64,000 bases of DNA from contig BEDY01000001.1 of the NCBI GenBank assembly GCA_002335605.1, positions 3,782,001 to 3,846,000 of the forward strand, read 5' to 3'. Below, piece by piece: positions 11,901 through 23,300 of this stretch. A program made the position numbers and the translations under genes. Position 1 is the stretch's first letter, and every line of letters starts with the position of its first letter. This DNA is from Prillingera fragicola. Lineage: Eukaryota > Basidiomycota > Tremellomycetes > Trichosporonales > Trichosporonaceae. The notes below the pieces were generated by a model. That model was given only the letters and a program-made list of their open reading frames with translations, did no database searches and was not told the DNA's origin.

Positions 11901-13649
11901 ACGATCTCAATCGCCTTGGACCACACTGGGTGGTTGACTTCGGCAGTAACAGTCTCAATAACAGGGTGCAGGAGATGGGTGAGAGTGTCGGCGTATGCGC
12001 ACTTGAGCTGCGTACCGTGGGCGTTGGCAAAGAAGACGGAGAGCGATTGGATGAACTCTGCGCTGAGCTCGAGGTCGTCTTCGGGATACATCTTGAGCTT
12101 GAGATGGCGCACACCGCGGAGAACGTGCTCAATCTTTTGCTCGGGGTCCTTGGAGCTCCCTGTGCTCAATCCACTGAGCTCGCGGGTGAAGCGTTCGCTG
12201 ACCGTCTGGAACCGGGTGTTCGACAACTCGCCCAGGAACTCGACCAGAATTGCCGAGACGGCTCTTCGGTGCATATGATCGTCTGGTCTCTCCGAACGGA
12301 ACAAACTGAAAGCAGTGTGTTCCAAGTTCAGAGCCACCTCTTCTCCGAGCGCATCTGGTGGAACCACTCGGATGATATTGATCAGGGCGCGATGGTAGAT
12401 GTACCTGCCCGCCGACGCCTTCCTCGAGCTGAGAACCGATGCCGCATCGTCTGTGCGGATCTGCAGTCCCATTGACTGGGACAAGTGGGCGCGAACCTCG
12501 GAGGCGTGCATCGTCTCGCCGTGCAGCCTCGCCCACGCGCCGAGGAGATCGACTACGCGGCGGGCATGCCGATGTGCGCAGTTGGCGACTGACAGCAACA
12601 ACTCGTCGAACGCTGGGTCGACTCCGGCTTCCAATGCAGATGCTAGAGACACTTGCGAGTTCTATCGTCAGCCGAGCCTTCATCAGGTACTCACAAGAGG
12701 CTTTGCCAACAGTTTCTTAATCTTTTGTTCTGCAGACTCTCGGAATGCCTTGAACACAATCCGCAGCGCCTCCTCTGCCGGAGTCTTGCCGAAATGGTCA
12801 AGCGACTCGTCTTCTGTCAAGCTCATCTTTCGACCAAAGCTGACAAACATGCTCGTGTCGCTTCCTTGACGGCCAGCCCGGGACGGTGTCGACCGATTGG
12901 GAATACGCGGCAGCGGCGGATAGTCGTCTGCACGAAAGTTGGATGATGATTGTGACGCCGATGACCTTCCCCCGTACGATCGCTGCGACGAGTGCATTGT
13001 AGCAACAGACTGCTTGCCGCCATGATACGCCGCCGGCGCGACCGAATTCATTGACGCCTTGGTGTTGGCTCGTGGACGGCTGGGTGTCGTCGAGGGACCG
13101 GGCTCGGCTGGCGTGTCAAAGCGGGAGAATGGATTCTTGAGCGTCGGATAGCCTGGTGCACCGTATTTTGTCTGATCATAGGATGGAATAGGGGGGACAG
13201 CCGGCGCGGCGTGGTTGTTGGCACCCTTGAAGACGTTCTTGAGCGAAGGGAAGGAGGGCTTACGGTTGGTCACGCTGCCGCCGGCAGACGCCAGCAGCGA
13301 TGAGGACGACCCGTTCGGAAGCTTGCCCAGTCCACTACCCTTGCTGACCACCGGGGAGTCAATGGGCAGGTCATGGCTCGATGAAGAATAGTTGACCCGT
13401 GGGGTGGAGGCCGATCGCGGCAAGGTTGCACTCCATCCTCCGGCCATGCGGCTGCCAGACTCGGATGATATTGAGGTGTCAATGCGATGGGTGTAGGGCT
13501 CCGAGTCGGGCGACCCGCCTGCGGGTGATCCAAACGCCGGACGCTGGGCAAAGGATGGCAGGACGAGGTCCTCATCGTCGTCAAAGTCTGCGGTGTGAGC
13601 GAACAGAACAGAGTGAGGAAGGCTCACCTGGGATGACAATCTCCTCCAT
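5957..13649 (-). CDS. Cell morphogenesis scaffold of the Furry family (Tao3/PAG1, Mor2)
   Basis: The gene encodes a predicted 2539-residue protein from exons 13649-13628, 13587-12695 and 12661-5957, with introns of 40 and 33 nt. The 22-nt first exon gives MEEIVIP, which joins in frame to DFDDDEDLVLPSF; this is why I prefer the start at 13649 to a later one. The first 300 residues are Ser/Pro-rich and disordered. They are followed by the long HEAT-like helical body typical of Furry/Tao3/Mor2 proteins and a disordered Ser-rich tail with two near-identical GYPRVSGESAR repeats. Family members scaffold the NDR kinase (Cbk1/Orb6) of the RAM/MOR pathway at sites of polarised growth and septation. 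Length matches the fungal family (about 2200-2500 residues). Confidence 0.93.
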
Positions 13650-15334
13650 GTTCACTAGCTGCACGCGTATTTTGAAGTGCTTGAAAGCCGGATTATCGCG
13701 CCTCTTGCGAGGGTGACTGTGGAGGAAAACGAATAGGAGCTGGTCGTAGCCGGCTATGCGCCTCGCTCCTCGTCGTGTACAACGTTGGCTCGAGGAGAGG
13801 CGTGAACATGACTTTGAGGGTGATTGCCATACTGCGGGGGCCCAAGCCATCGGCGGAGGTAATTTGAGGGGAAAATTACGTAATACTGTAACCTCCACAT
13901 GCACGGTCCACCTGCGCAGCTGTTGCGACACCATCAACCGCATCAACCACAAAGTACATATTCCCCCAGCGCGGCCCGGAGTCTGAAGGACTACACGAGG
14001 TATTGGGTTTGGCTTATTCATACTCATTTGAGCTACTACTCAGCCGCTATCAACAAGCACCAGGAGTCTGTCATTGCGAATTGGGAGCACATATTTGGCA
14101 AACAACAACCTGGCTGACATCGCGGCTGACGATAAGGATGGTAGCGAACCGTCTTCAAAATGTTCCCATCCGTAAACCCTGATCATTAAATTGGGCATTA
14201 TTGGGCTACTCGATGAAGGCAGCGACAATTTGTCATCTCTATTGCGTACATTTTTCTCAAAATCACATTGATGGCCATCGTCTCTTCCGCGCCTCACGCT
14301 GTCATGGTCATATCGGGCTGCTTGGACAATCAGTTGGGTTTCACAGTCAACATGTGAGTGGTTGCTCGTAACTAGTAGTGGCTATCGAGACACCTCCTAG
14401 AACACCAGCTGTTGTGACTTCTTTCGTGACGTGCGTGATTTATATGCCCGTCCTCCAAGGCCGCTCACTGAAGAGTTGGACGGCCGGCCTGGCGACATTC
14501 ACCCCATTTGGGTGTATAAAAGCGCCGTGGGTTCTGAAATGCTCTAGTATCAGACATGCGGTACATTTGGTATCTGTGGTACATGCGCTACATCACAGTT
14601 ACGGAGATGCCCGTTCTCCTCTGGTTGTACGAAGCTGAACGATTACGTTCAGTATCCCTATGAGGGATACATACAACATGTTAGATGTGGCCAACATCAA
14701 GCTGCACAAACACACCAAACCGAACATTCCATCACATACCGGATCCACCCACTGCGCTGTCTACTGTGGCGTTGCCCCAGCCGCCTTGGTGGTGGACTCA
14801 ATAGCATAGGCTCGTCCGTTATCAGCTCAACTGTGGCCAAGTGATAATCACAGTACAGGGAGTGACATGGTCAAGTTGTATAACTTGTACTTGATTTGAT
14901 AGTACCTGTACAGACTATCCAGATCACGATTCCATGTTGTTTACATGCACACATGCCCGTCCTCGCACGTATCGCTCATCTACTGCCCACACGCACGTTC
15001 GGTGCCACCGCAACAGTAATAAGGCCAAGCCACATAGGCACCATAGTAAAACGCCGTTAATCAGGGGGTACATATAAGCTACTACGTGAGAATTACCCTG
15101 AATTCCCCGTAACGCGCCGCCCCCAGTGCGTCACTGCCACGGACCGATCCACCTTCCCTTCACCTTCCACCACATTCTCATCTCTTCACTTCGCACCAAC
15201 CACCCAACCCAACAACAAAACTCGCAGTGAGTAGTCGCCTCTACAGGCGCATAGACCAGTCCCCTATAGGCTTATACTCACCCAGTCTCCTCCTTCGGTG
15301 CGACTCACCTTTCCTTGTTAAAACTCACCCGAAA
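13650..15334. other. Long intergenic region between the Tao3-like gene and cyclophilin
   Basis: This stretch of about 1.7 kb shows no coding sequence I can defend. It contains an isolated TATA box at 14515 (separate entry) and, at the right end, a pyrimidine-rich leader for the cyclophilin gene with an apparent 5'-UTR intron (15227-15285, gtgagt to cacccag). Confidence 0.6.
14515..14522 (+). promoter_or_regulatory. Orphan TATA box
   Basis: A consensus tataaaag is present with no recognised gene for about 800 bp downstream. It may drive an unannotated transcript or be fortuitous. Confidence 0.3.
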
Positions 15335-16173
15335 ATGTCCTTTGCCCGTCGCTTTGTCTCCAACAACGCAGCCAAAATGTCGTAAGTTTTTGCTCACCTT
15401 GCCAAGTCATGCAAACGCTCACCCCCCTAGCAACGTCTTCTTTGACATCGAAATCAACAGTGCGTTTTAACGCCCAGAAACGAGCGCTTTCCATGCATGG
15501 AGACACGAGGAACGTGTGTTCCAAGTTCCGGCTGGAAAGTCGCCATTTCTGAGCAACGTGGACCCTCAGAGCCCTCAGCTAACCTCCTTTCTAGAGCAGC
15601 CCGCTGGCCGCATCGTCTTCAAGCTCTTGTGAGTGCTAAGGACACCTCGGTGGCTGCATCGCAGCTTCTGGCGATATCTGCTCAATGTGCCACAGCTAAC
15701 TCTTCAGTGACGACGTTGTCCCCAAGACTGCCGCCAACTTCCGTGCTCTCTGCACTGGCGAGAAGGGCTACGGCTACGCCGCTTCGGGATTCCACCGTGT
15801 GATCCCCGTACGTTAATTTACTGTACCCGTTGGATGCGTACTGACTCTCCAGGACTTCATGCTCCAGGGTGGTGATTTCACTCGTCACAACGGCACTGGC
15901 GGCAAGTCGATCTACGGCGAGAAGTTTGCCGACGAGAACTTCAAGCTCACCCACGACAAGCCCTTCCTCCTCTCGATGGCTAACGCCGGCCCCAACACCA
16001 ACGGCTCGCAGTTCTTCATCACCACCGTTGTCACCTCGTGGCTCGACGGCAAGCACGTCGTCTTCGGTGAGGTCGTCCAGGGCCAGGAGCTCGTCAAGAA
16101 GATTGAGTCGCTCGGCTCGCAGTCGGGCAAGCCCAAGGCTGAGGTTAAGATCGCCGCTTCGGGCACCATCTAA
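15335..16173 (+). CDS. Cyclophilin A-type peptidyl-prolyl cis-trans isomerase
   Basis: Five exons (15335-15381, 15431-15459, 15595-15628, 15708-15807, 15853-16173) give 176 residues. The mature part is a complete cyclophilin: [16 protein letters not shown] contains the catalytic Arg and the Phe-Met-Gln of the active site, and [17 protein letters not shown] and [12 protein letters not shown] are also family signatures. The enzyme speeds Xaa-Pro isomerisation during protein folding and is the usual receptor of cyclosporin A. Two in-frame ATGs occur, at 15335 and 15377. The first adds 14 residues ([14 protein letters not shown]), basic and Ser-rich like a mitochondrial presequence; the second gives a standard cytosolic start, [10 protein letters not shown]. 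One gene could therefore supply both compartments. Confidence 0.96.
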
Positions 16174-16511
16174 GCGCTCCCTTTACTCTGAGCTTTAGGA
16201 CAGTAGGATGGTGGATGTCGCGCGTATGACTCTGGGCTTGCCCGGGTCTCCGTGCAGGGGAGTGTAAAACGGCATGGTACTTTCCATAGCCTAAGAGAAG
16301 AAATGAATACGGTAAACGAGGTGCCACGGTGTTGCATAGTTCGTGACGGACACTCAAGTACTCAAGATGGCCACGGTGAAATGAATGGTGAAGATGAAAT
16401 GTTACGTACGCAATCAGCCGCGGGGTCCCCTGATGACATCGTGTCACGAACCACACTTACATGGATCACTTCCTAGTCCCACCACCAACGTCAAGACGAG
16501 CAACCGGCACG
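16174..16511. other. Intergenic, cyclophilin 3' end to VPS45 promoter
   Basis: Nothing is recognised beyond the 3' flank of cyclophilin and the short upstream region of VPS45. An in-frame upstream ATG at 16461 would add 17 residues to VPS45 but is not conserved-looking. Confidence 0.5.
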
Positions 16512-18842
16512 ATGGACGTCCTAAAAGCAGTCCAGACCTATGTCTTCAAGATGATCACAGAGGTGCCAGGCATGAAAGTCCTGCTCCTCGATGCTCACAC
16601 TGTGCGTCACTGTTTGAGTGTGTCAGCTAACGACTTAGACGCCAATCGTCTCGCTGGTCACTACTCAGTCCGAGCTGCTCTCACACGAGGTCTACTTGAC
16701 CGATAGGATAGACAAGTGAGTGGCATAGTGTAAAATAGAACTGACGCCAGTGTCTCTCGCGAAGCATTGAACCACTTGAGCTGTATCGCCTTTCTCGCAC
16801 CAACGGAGGCGTCTGTCGAGTGGGCCAAGCAGGAGCTTGCCAACCCCAGATACGGGGGGTACTGGCTCCGTAGGTCGCGTGCTACGAGACACAGCTAACT
16901 AGCAGACTTCTCCAATGTGCTCACCAAGGGACAGATCGAGGAAATGGCTACAGTGGACGAGTACGAGGTCGTCAAGGAGGTCCAGGTGGGTGCTCTGTGC
17001 AAACGCATTGAGTTCTGCTGACACGCATAGGAATACTTTGCAGACTATCTCGCACACTACCCTTCCCTCTTTACTCTCACACAGGACGCGCTCGCGGACG
17101 GCGGTGCTGGCCCCTCAAATGTACGTGCAGTGGGTCTGTTGGCACTGATCATGCAGCCTCCAATCTACCTGCCCGGCCCAGACGACATCCCCCCGCCGGT
17201 CCTGGACAACCACCTGCGCGCAATCATAGCCTGCCTGTTGAGTATCAAGAAACGACCAGTCATTCGCTGGGAGCGCATGTCCAGTGCAGGCAAGAAGCTG
17301 GCCCACGAGGTTCACGCTGCCATGCAGCACGCCCCTTATCGTGACCTGTTCGATTTCCGTTCAACTGCAGGACCAGCACCATTGCTATTGATTTTGGACC
17401 GGAGGAACGACCCTGTTACGCCATTATTGACGCAGTGGACCTATGAGGCTATGGTGCATGAGTTACTGGGAATCAACAATGGGAGGGTCCACATTGATGG
17501 CGAGGAGAGATTGGAGCTACGTGTGAGTCCAGGCGGCGAGACGTTGGCCAGCGCTGACGTAGCAGGACATTGTTCTATCGGCATCAGCCGACTCGTTCTT
17601 CTCGCAGCAGTTGTTTGCAAACTTTGGTGATCTCGGTGCGGCCCTGTCGCAGTACGTCACGGACTACAGCGCCAAGACGTCCGCACTCGGCGGCGCGGCT
17701 TCGTCACGCATCGACACTATCGCGGACATGAAGCGCTTCGTCGAGGAGTATCCAGAGTTCAGGCGATTGGGCGGCAACGTTACCAAGCATGTCACCCTCG
17801 TCGGCGAGTTGAGCCGGCTCGTGGAGCGCGATGACCTGCTCGCCGTGTCCGAGACGGAGCAGTCGCTCGCGTCGCAGGAGTCGCACGCTGCCGACTTGCG
17901 ATCTGTCCTCACCCATCTGGCCAGCTCAAAAGTTCGTCACACGAACAAGCTCCGCCTCGCTATTCTGTATGCGCTTCGCTATCAAAAGTTTTACGGCAAC
18001 CAGATCTCGCAGGTCGTCGACGCGCTCGTGCAGGGCGGAGTTCCCGCCGAACGCGCACGCTTAGTCTACGTCATGCTAAACTTTGCGGGCGCAGATGTTC
18101 GCCAGGACGACTTGTTCATGAACGAAAACTTCTTCTCGCGCGGAAAATCGGCGTTGAAGGGCTTGAAAGGTGTCGAGAATGTTTACACCCAGCACACACC
18201 GCACCTGGGCACCACGCTCGACATGCTGCTCAAGGGTCGACTCAAGGAGACGTCTTATCCGTTCATTGAGGGTCCAGAGGCAAACGTCGCCCGCGGACAG
18301 CGGCCGCAGGATATCATCGTGTTCATCGTTGGCGGAACCACGTACGAAGAGAGCAGGATGGTGGCGCTGCTCAACCAGAAGCTCGCGAGTGATGCTGCTG
18401 GCGGACAGGGAGGGACGCGCATCCTGCTGGGAGGTAGCATGGTGCACAATTCGGCTAGGTGAGTCTTTCTTTAAAACCATGTGCGCTGACAATCAGTTTC
18501 CTCGACATGATCGCAAAGTCGGCAGAAACCTACCCCGACTCCATCTATGGTCCTCCCCTCGCCGTCGCGCCAGGTACAGGTACCAACTCCCCCGCTCCGG
18601 GCGGTAACGCAGCAGCACCAGCTCTCGCCCTCCGTGCCGGCGGATACGAGCTGTCGGTTGGCGGCGCAGCCGGGGCAGGGTTGTACAGGACTGGCCAGGA
18701 GACTGGCGCAAACTTCCAGCTCCCACCGCAGATCAGCCACGTCGGCGAGGGCATTAGGGACGGCGCCGGACGGCTGTGGGGCAACGTCAGGCAGAGGATG
18801 GAGGAAAGGGCTAGTCGGAGTGGAACACCGCCGATGCCGTAG
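16512..18842 (+). CDS. VPS45: Vacuolar protein sorting SM protein Vps45
   Basis: Eight exons (16512-16601, 16639-16715, 16751-16869, 16906-16985, 17031-17120, 17157-17522, 17566-18458, 18497-18842) give 686 residues. The start MDVLKAVQTYVFKMI and following GMKVLLLDAHT/TPIVSLV match the Sec1/Munc18 family and specifically Vps45. Further signatures are PLLLILDRRNDPVTPLL, the central LSQYVTDY segment and IIVFIVGGTTYEE near the end. Vps45 binds the syntaxin-like t-SNARE (Tlg2/Pep12 type) and guides SNARE-complex assembly at the trans-Golgi and endosomes. The last exon adds a Gly/Ala/Pro-rich tail longer than in budding yeast (577 residues), so the extra length is C-terminal. The ATG at 16512 is chosen over 16461 because Vps45 proteins begin at this motif. 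Confidence 0.95.
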
Positions 18843-18996
18843 ACGTGGGCGTCAGCGAGGGTTAATGTTGGCCGGTGAGCTAGGGCGAGTGAGCAGCGGC
18901 CGATGGCAGGCAATAGGTCAGAGTATGGTAGACTCGCATGCAAGTGCTGCATTGTGATTACTTCAGATTGTCTGTCTATTCAATAAACAGGTCAGC

Positions 18997-20167
18997 CTAT
19001 TCCGGCTTGCGGTAGTTGACGGTTGCTGAGGCTTGATTGGTAGGGAACATGACTGTCGTTAGTCGGTCAGTGAAGGGGTGACTCACGAATGGAGGCAATC
19101 TGCACGTTGGCTGGCCTGCTGGCAACCCAGACAATCTGCTCGGCGACGTCGTCGCTGCATTATTAGTACCCGCCTCTCCGCCGTTTTCCGTGGAAGCGCT
19201 CGCAGCTGTACTCACCCGCTCAGCGGCTCGAGTCCCTTGTACTCGCTGTCCGCCCGCTCCTTGTCGCCACGATACCGAATGACACTAAACTCGGTCTCTA
19301 CCATGCCCGGCATGATCTCGCACACGTTGATACCAGTGTTGACGAGCTCACGGCGCAGAGTGCCGTTAAAGCTGTTCACGGCAGCTTTAGTAGCGCAATA
19401 GATGGAACCGCCGACGTATGGCTCAATGCCGGCTACGGAGCCGAGGTTGATGATTGTGCCGGTATTGCGCGTCTTGAAGTCCTGAACGATCTTCTGGGTC
19501 AGGTGGATCAGGCCGATGACTGCCGTCAGTGAAGGTCAGATGTCTCAAATACCGTTGGTTCGGAACATGACATCGACGTCGCGGTCAGTAATGTCTGGAG
19601 TCAGACCCTGCTGCCGGAAGAGTTGCCTACCTCCAATCTGCTCGCGGCCGCGCACGAGACCAGCATTGTTGATGAGGCTGGCAGTAAGCTCCTTCCTTGC
19701 CTCCCACTCACATATCCAGGGTCAGGCCAGCCGCCTTGGTGTCCTCCAGCGCTTTATCAATAGCCTTGCGGTCCTGAACATCGGCACTGAGCGCCAACAC
19801 CTTCGCGTTCGTGAACTCATGATCCTTGTGCGCGGCTTCACACTCCAGCTTGACTGCTTCAAGGTTCTCGATGCGGCGTGCAAGGATGACGAGGTTGGCA
19901 CCGGCGCGGGCAAAGAGCTTGGCTGTGGAGGCACCAATTCCAGAAGACGCACCGGTTACGAGGACTGGTGTTAGAGAGGAAAGGTGAGGGAAGCCGTACC
20001 AGTCTGGCCAACGAGGCTGGGTGTCAGTGTGGTTTGAGAAAGGGGCCTTACCGGGAGGTATTGAAGACCGAGGTCGACTTGTGGCGCAGTTGAGCGTGAG
20101 CAGCAAACACGCTGCGAGCAGCTGTGTTACCGACACGAGCTGAGAGACGAGTGGACAGCCCGAGCAT
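18997..20167 (-). CDS. Short-chain dehydrogenase/reductase, YMR226C-like, with a likely presequence
   Basis: Eight exons (20167-20052, 20016-20000, 19964-19712, 19677-19631, 19594-19553, 19519-19216, 19154-19087, 19052-18997) give 300 residues with consistent phase. One exon is only 17 nt and supplies LVGQT just before the cofactor loop. Classical SDR elements are VLVTGASSGIG (about 45-55), INNAG (about 131-135), and the catalytic Ser186, Tyr199 and Lys203 in NLGSVAG and YCATK. The nearest type I recognise is the NADP-dependent 3-hydroxy-acid/serine dehydrogenase group. The first ~38 residues are rich in Arg, Ser and Ala with no acids, which suggests mitochondrial import. It lies head-to-head with the coronin-kinase gene, 232 bp apart. 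Confidence 0.9.
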
Positions 20168-20399
20168 GATGGCGACAGGAGGTGAGCAACAGTGCAATAC
20201 CCATGTTGCCTCACTTGGCTGGAAGACCACATGTGGAGGTCCGGACCGGCTCCTGGCTGGTGGCGTCACCGATAAACTCCCGCCCACCTGACCGAGTTCG
20301 CCGACCTCCACCGAGCAAGGTGGACGGACAGCCCACGACCAGTGCCGACGCCGAGCTCGACCTTGATCTTCGCCTCTTCCCCAAGCATCTCGACTCATC

Positions 20400-23300
20400 A
20401 TGGCCCCACGCTTTGGGGCTACAAAGTTCCGCAACGCGGTTCCCTCCATTCCAGCCCGTGATGGCTGGTACCGCACCAATCTTCCCGGGTCAGGCGACAC
20501 ACCATCCAACACCTCGCAGTTCACGAGCGTCATCAAGACCAACCGCGAGCACATTGTCACCCTAGCTCCCTCCGGTGAGGCGAGTATTCGCCGGTACGAC
20601 GCAACCGGAGATAGCGAGGCTCAAGCATGGTCCGGCAGGCTAGCAGGCGCTGGGGACTGGGACCTGAGTGCTCCCGAGGACGGCGGCCTCGTGCTGGCTG
20701 GATCCGATGGTAGTGTGAGTGTTCCGAGTAGGCGCGGGCTGACCTCCAGGTGTCATACTATGCTCTCACTGAGGATGCTCCTGAACAGCGATACTCGTTC
20801 CAGGCGCCTGCAAAGGTTACCAACATTGCGCTCCACCCTACGACACCCGGCCTCGCTCTTGCAAGCTCCACCGCCCTTCCGGTCGCTATCTACGACATCG
20901 GCGCCGGAGCGTCCGAGCCTGCTATCACTCTCACTTCGCCTGAGGGAGCTCTCTGGACCGTCAACTGGAGTCCCGATGGCCGCCTTGTTGGTGGTATCAG
21001 CAAGAAGGGCTCGGCGCTTGTCTGGGACGCGCGGGCAGGCGCAGATGCCGTGCAGAAGTCAACCGTTTCGATGCAGCCTCTCAAGCCAGCGCGTCTGGCG
21101 TGGGTTGGCGACGACCTGTTTGTAACCTCATTCTCCCGCACCCGTTCCAGGCAATACTCGCTTCTCTCCGCCGCCAACGGCCTGTCAATGACCTTCACGG
21201 CATCGGTGGACAACAGCCAGGGCCCGCTTGTTCCCATTGTCGACCAGGAGCGCCGTATCGTGTACGCTGCCGGAAGGGGGGACATGATGCTCCGCCAGAT
21301 TGAGCTCTCGGGACCCATGGGCTACCAGGAGGCACCGCACTCCCTCCCATCGCAACTCACCAGCGGCAGTCTCGCTCTCTGCCACTGGCACACCCTGCCC
21401 GTCATGGAGGCCCAGATCGCGACTGTGCTTGTCCCTACACAGGACAAGGATGGCGATACCATCTTGCCTCTCCATATCAAGGTTCCTCGTCGTCAGCTCA
21501 TTGACTACCACGACGATCTCTACCCTGACGTCACTGGCACTGTGCCCGAGCAGACAGCTGAAGAGTGGCTCAGCGGCAGTGACAACAAGCCCCTTCCTAT
21601 TTCGCTTGACCCGACGAGGAGGGGAGAGTGGCAGAAGGGTCTGGATCAGTACAAGCAAAGGTCTCCTGCCGCACCAGCAGCCAAGGGGACCGCCCCTGAG
21701 GCAAAGGTTGAGACTATCCCGGAACCTGCAGTCAAGCCCGTTGCCTCGCTGGCGACTGCGGCTGTCGTCGCGCCGACCGCACCTGAAGCTTCCCCTGCAG
21801 CCACTCCAGCGCCATCGACACCGAAGGCGGATGAACCGGCTCTTGCGTCCACCGCCAAGGTTGAGACTGCTTCCCCCGTAGAGGATAAGAAGGACAGCGC
21901 CAGCCGTATAACGACCTCAAACCCGGACCTTCCCCCTCTCGAGGGCGATGAGACCTACTCGTCAACCGCATACAAGGTTCGTTATATTTCAAACCGCATT
22001 GTCGAATTCCGCGATGCGCACGTACGGAAGGGTGCCAAAGGCCCCCTCATGGTTGGTATTCAGGGACCGCAGGGATGCGGTAAGACGACGCTTTGCGATG
22101 CGCTTCTCGACTACCTCCGCTCAAAGCCTATTGGCATGTCAGTCGCTGTTCTGTCTCTGGATGGTAAGGACACTCAATGGTGACGAGGCTGATGGCAGAC
22201 CTCTATCACACCAACGAAGGCTTGAAGAAGGTCGCCAAAGATCACCCAGAGAGCAAGCTGCTCCAGGGCCGCGGCCCGCCTGGCACCCACGACGTCGAGC
22301 TCGGTGAGAAGATTCTCAAGGCGGTCAAGGCCATCAACGACAATGACGGTGGCCATGTCGAGCTTCCCATCTTTGACAAGAGTCTGTGTGACGGAGAGGG
22401 CGACAGGAGCGACAAGACTGTGCCTATTGACGGCCCGCTTGATGTCTTCATTCTTGAGGGCTGGTCTATGGGTTTCGGGCCCCTCTCCACTGCCGACCTC
22501 GAGGCGCGCTACGCCGCCAAGGACGGCACGTACTTCCCTCAACACTCGCTCGAGTCACTTACCCAGCTCAATACGTATCTCGCCAAAGTCGAGTCCACTC
22601 TTTATCCCTTCTTCAGTGCGTTTGTCCAGGTTGAGCCCACGTCCTACGAATACGTCTTCAAATGGCGTCTCCAGCAGGAACACAACATGAAGGCCAAGAA
22701 TGGCGGGCGCGGCATGACCGACGACCAGGTCCACAAGTTTATTGAGCGATACATGCCAGGCTATGAGCTTTGGAAGGACGGGATCTATGATGCCAATATG
22801 CCGTGGGCAGGACGAGTCGTGCGGATGGTTTATGGGCCAGACCGTGAGGTTCTCGAGTTTGACACGCCCGAGCCCAAGGAGAAGCCGGCGGCGGCTAGTG
22901 CGCTGCCCAAGGTTGCAGGCGCTGTGGCGGCCGTCGTAGCCGCGCCTGTGGCAGCTGTGGTGGTGCCGGCTACTGCTGCTGCCACTGTGATTGCGGAAAC
23001 TGCAAAGAAGGTCACCAAGACCGAGACTCCCAAGGCTGAGTTACCAAAGGTCGACAGTTCGAAGTTGGCTGTCTCAGACGCTGCAGCCCCTCCAAACGCG
23101 GCCTCACCAGCTCCAGCAGCCTCGACCCCCGCTCCCGTGGTAACCAAGCCAGCAGGCGAGCGCTACAACCCGAACTGGTCTCGCAAGTACTTGGGAGGAA
23201 AGTCGCCTCTCAACCCAACGTACGACCAGATTCCCTCGGTTGCTACGCTGCACCAGGACTCGCTCATTTTGCACGTTACCCCTCACCTAGCGCTCTTCCC

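Noticed and set aside
20750..22183. Reading the coronin-kinase locus as two or three separate genes
   Set aside because: Exons 2 and 3 each run through a domain border without stops, the intron between them splits the kinase itself at a conserved motif, and no promoter-like gap exists.
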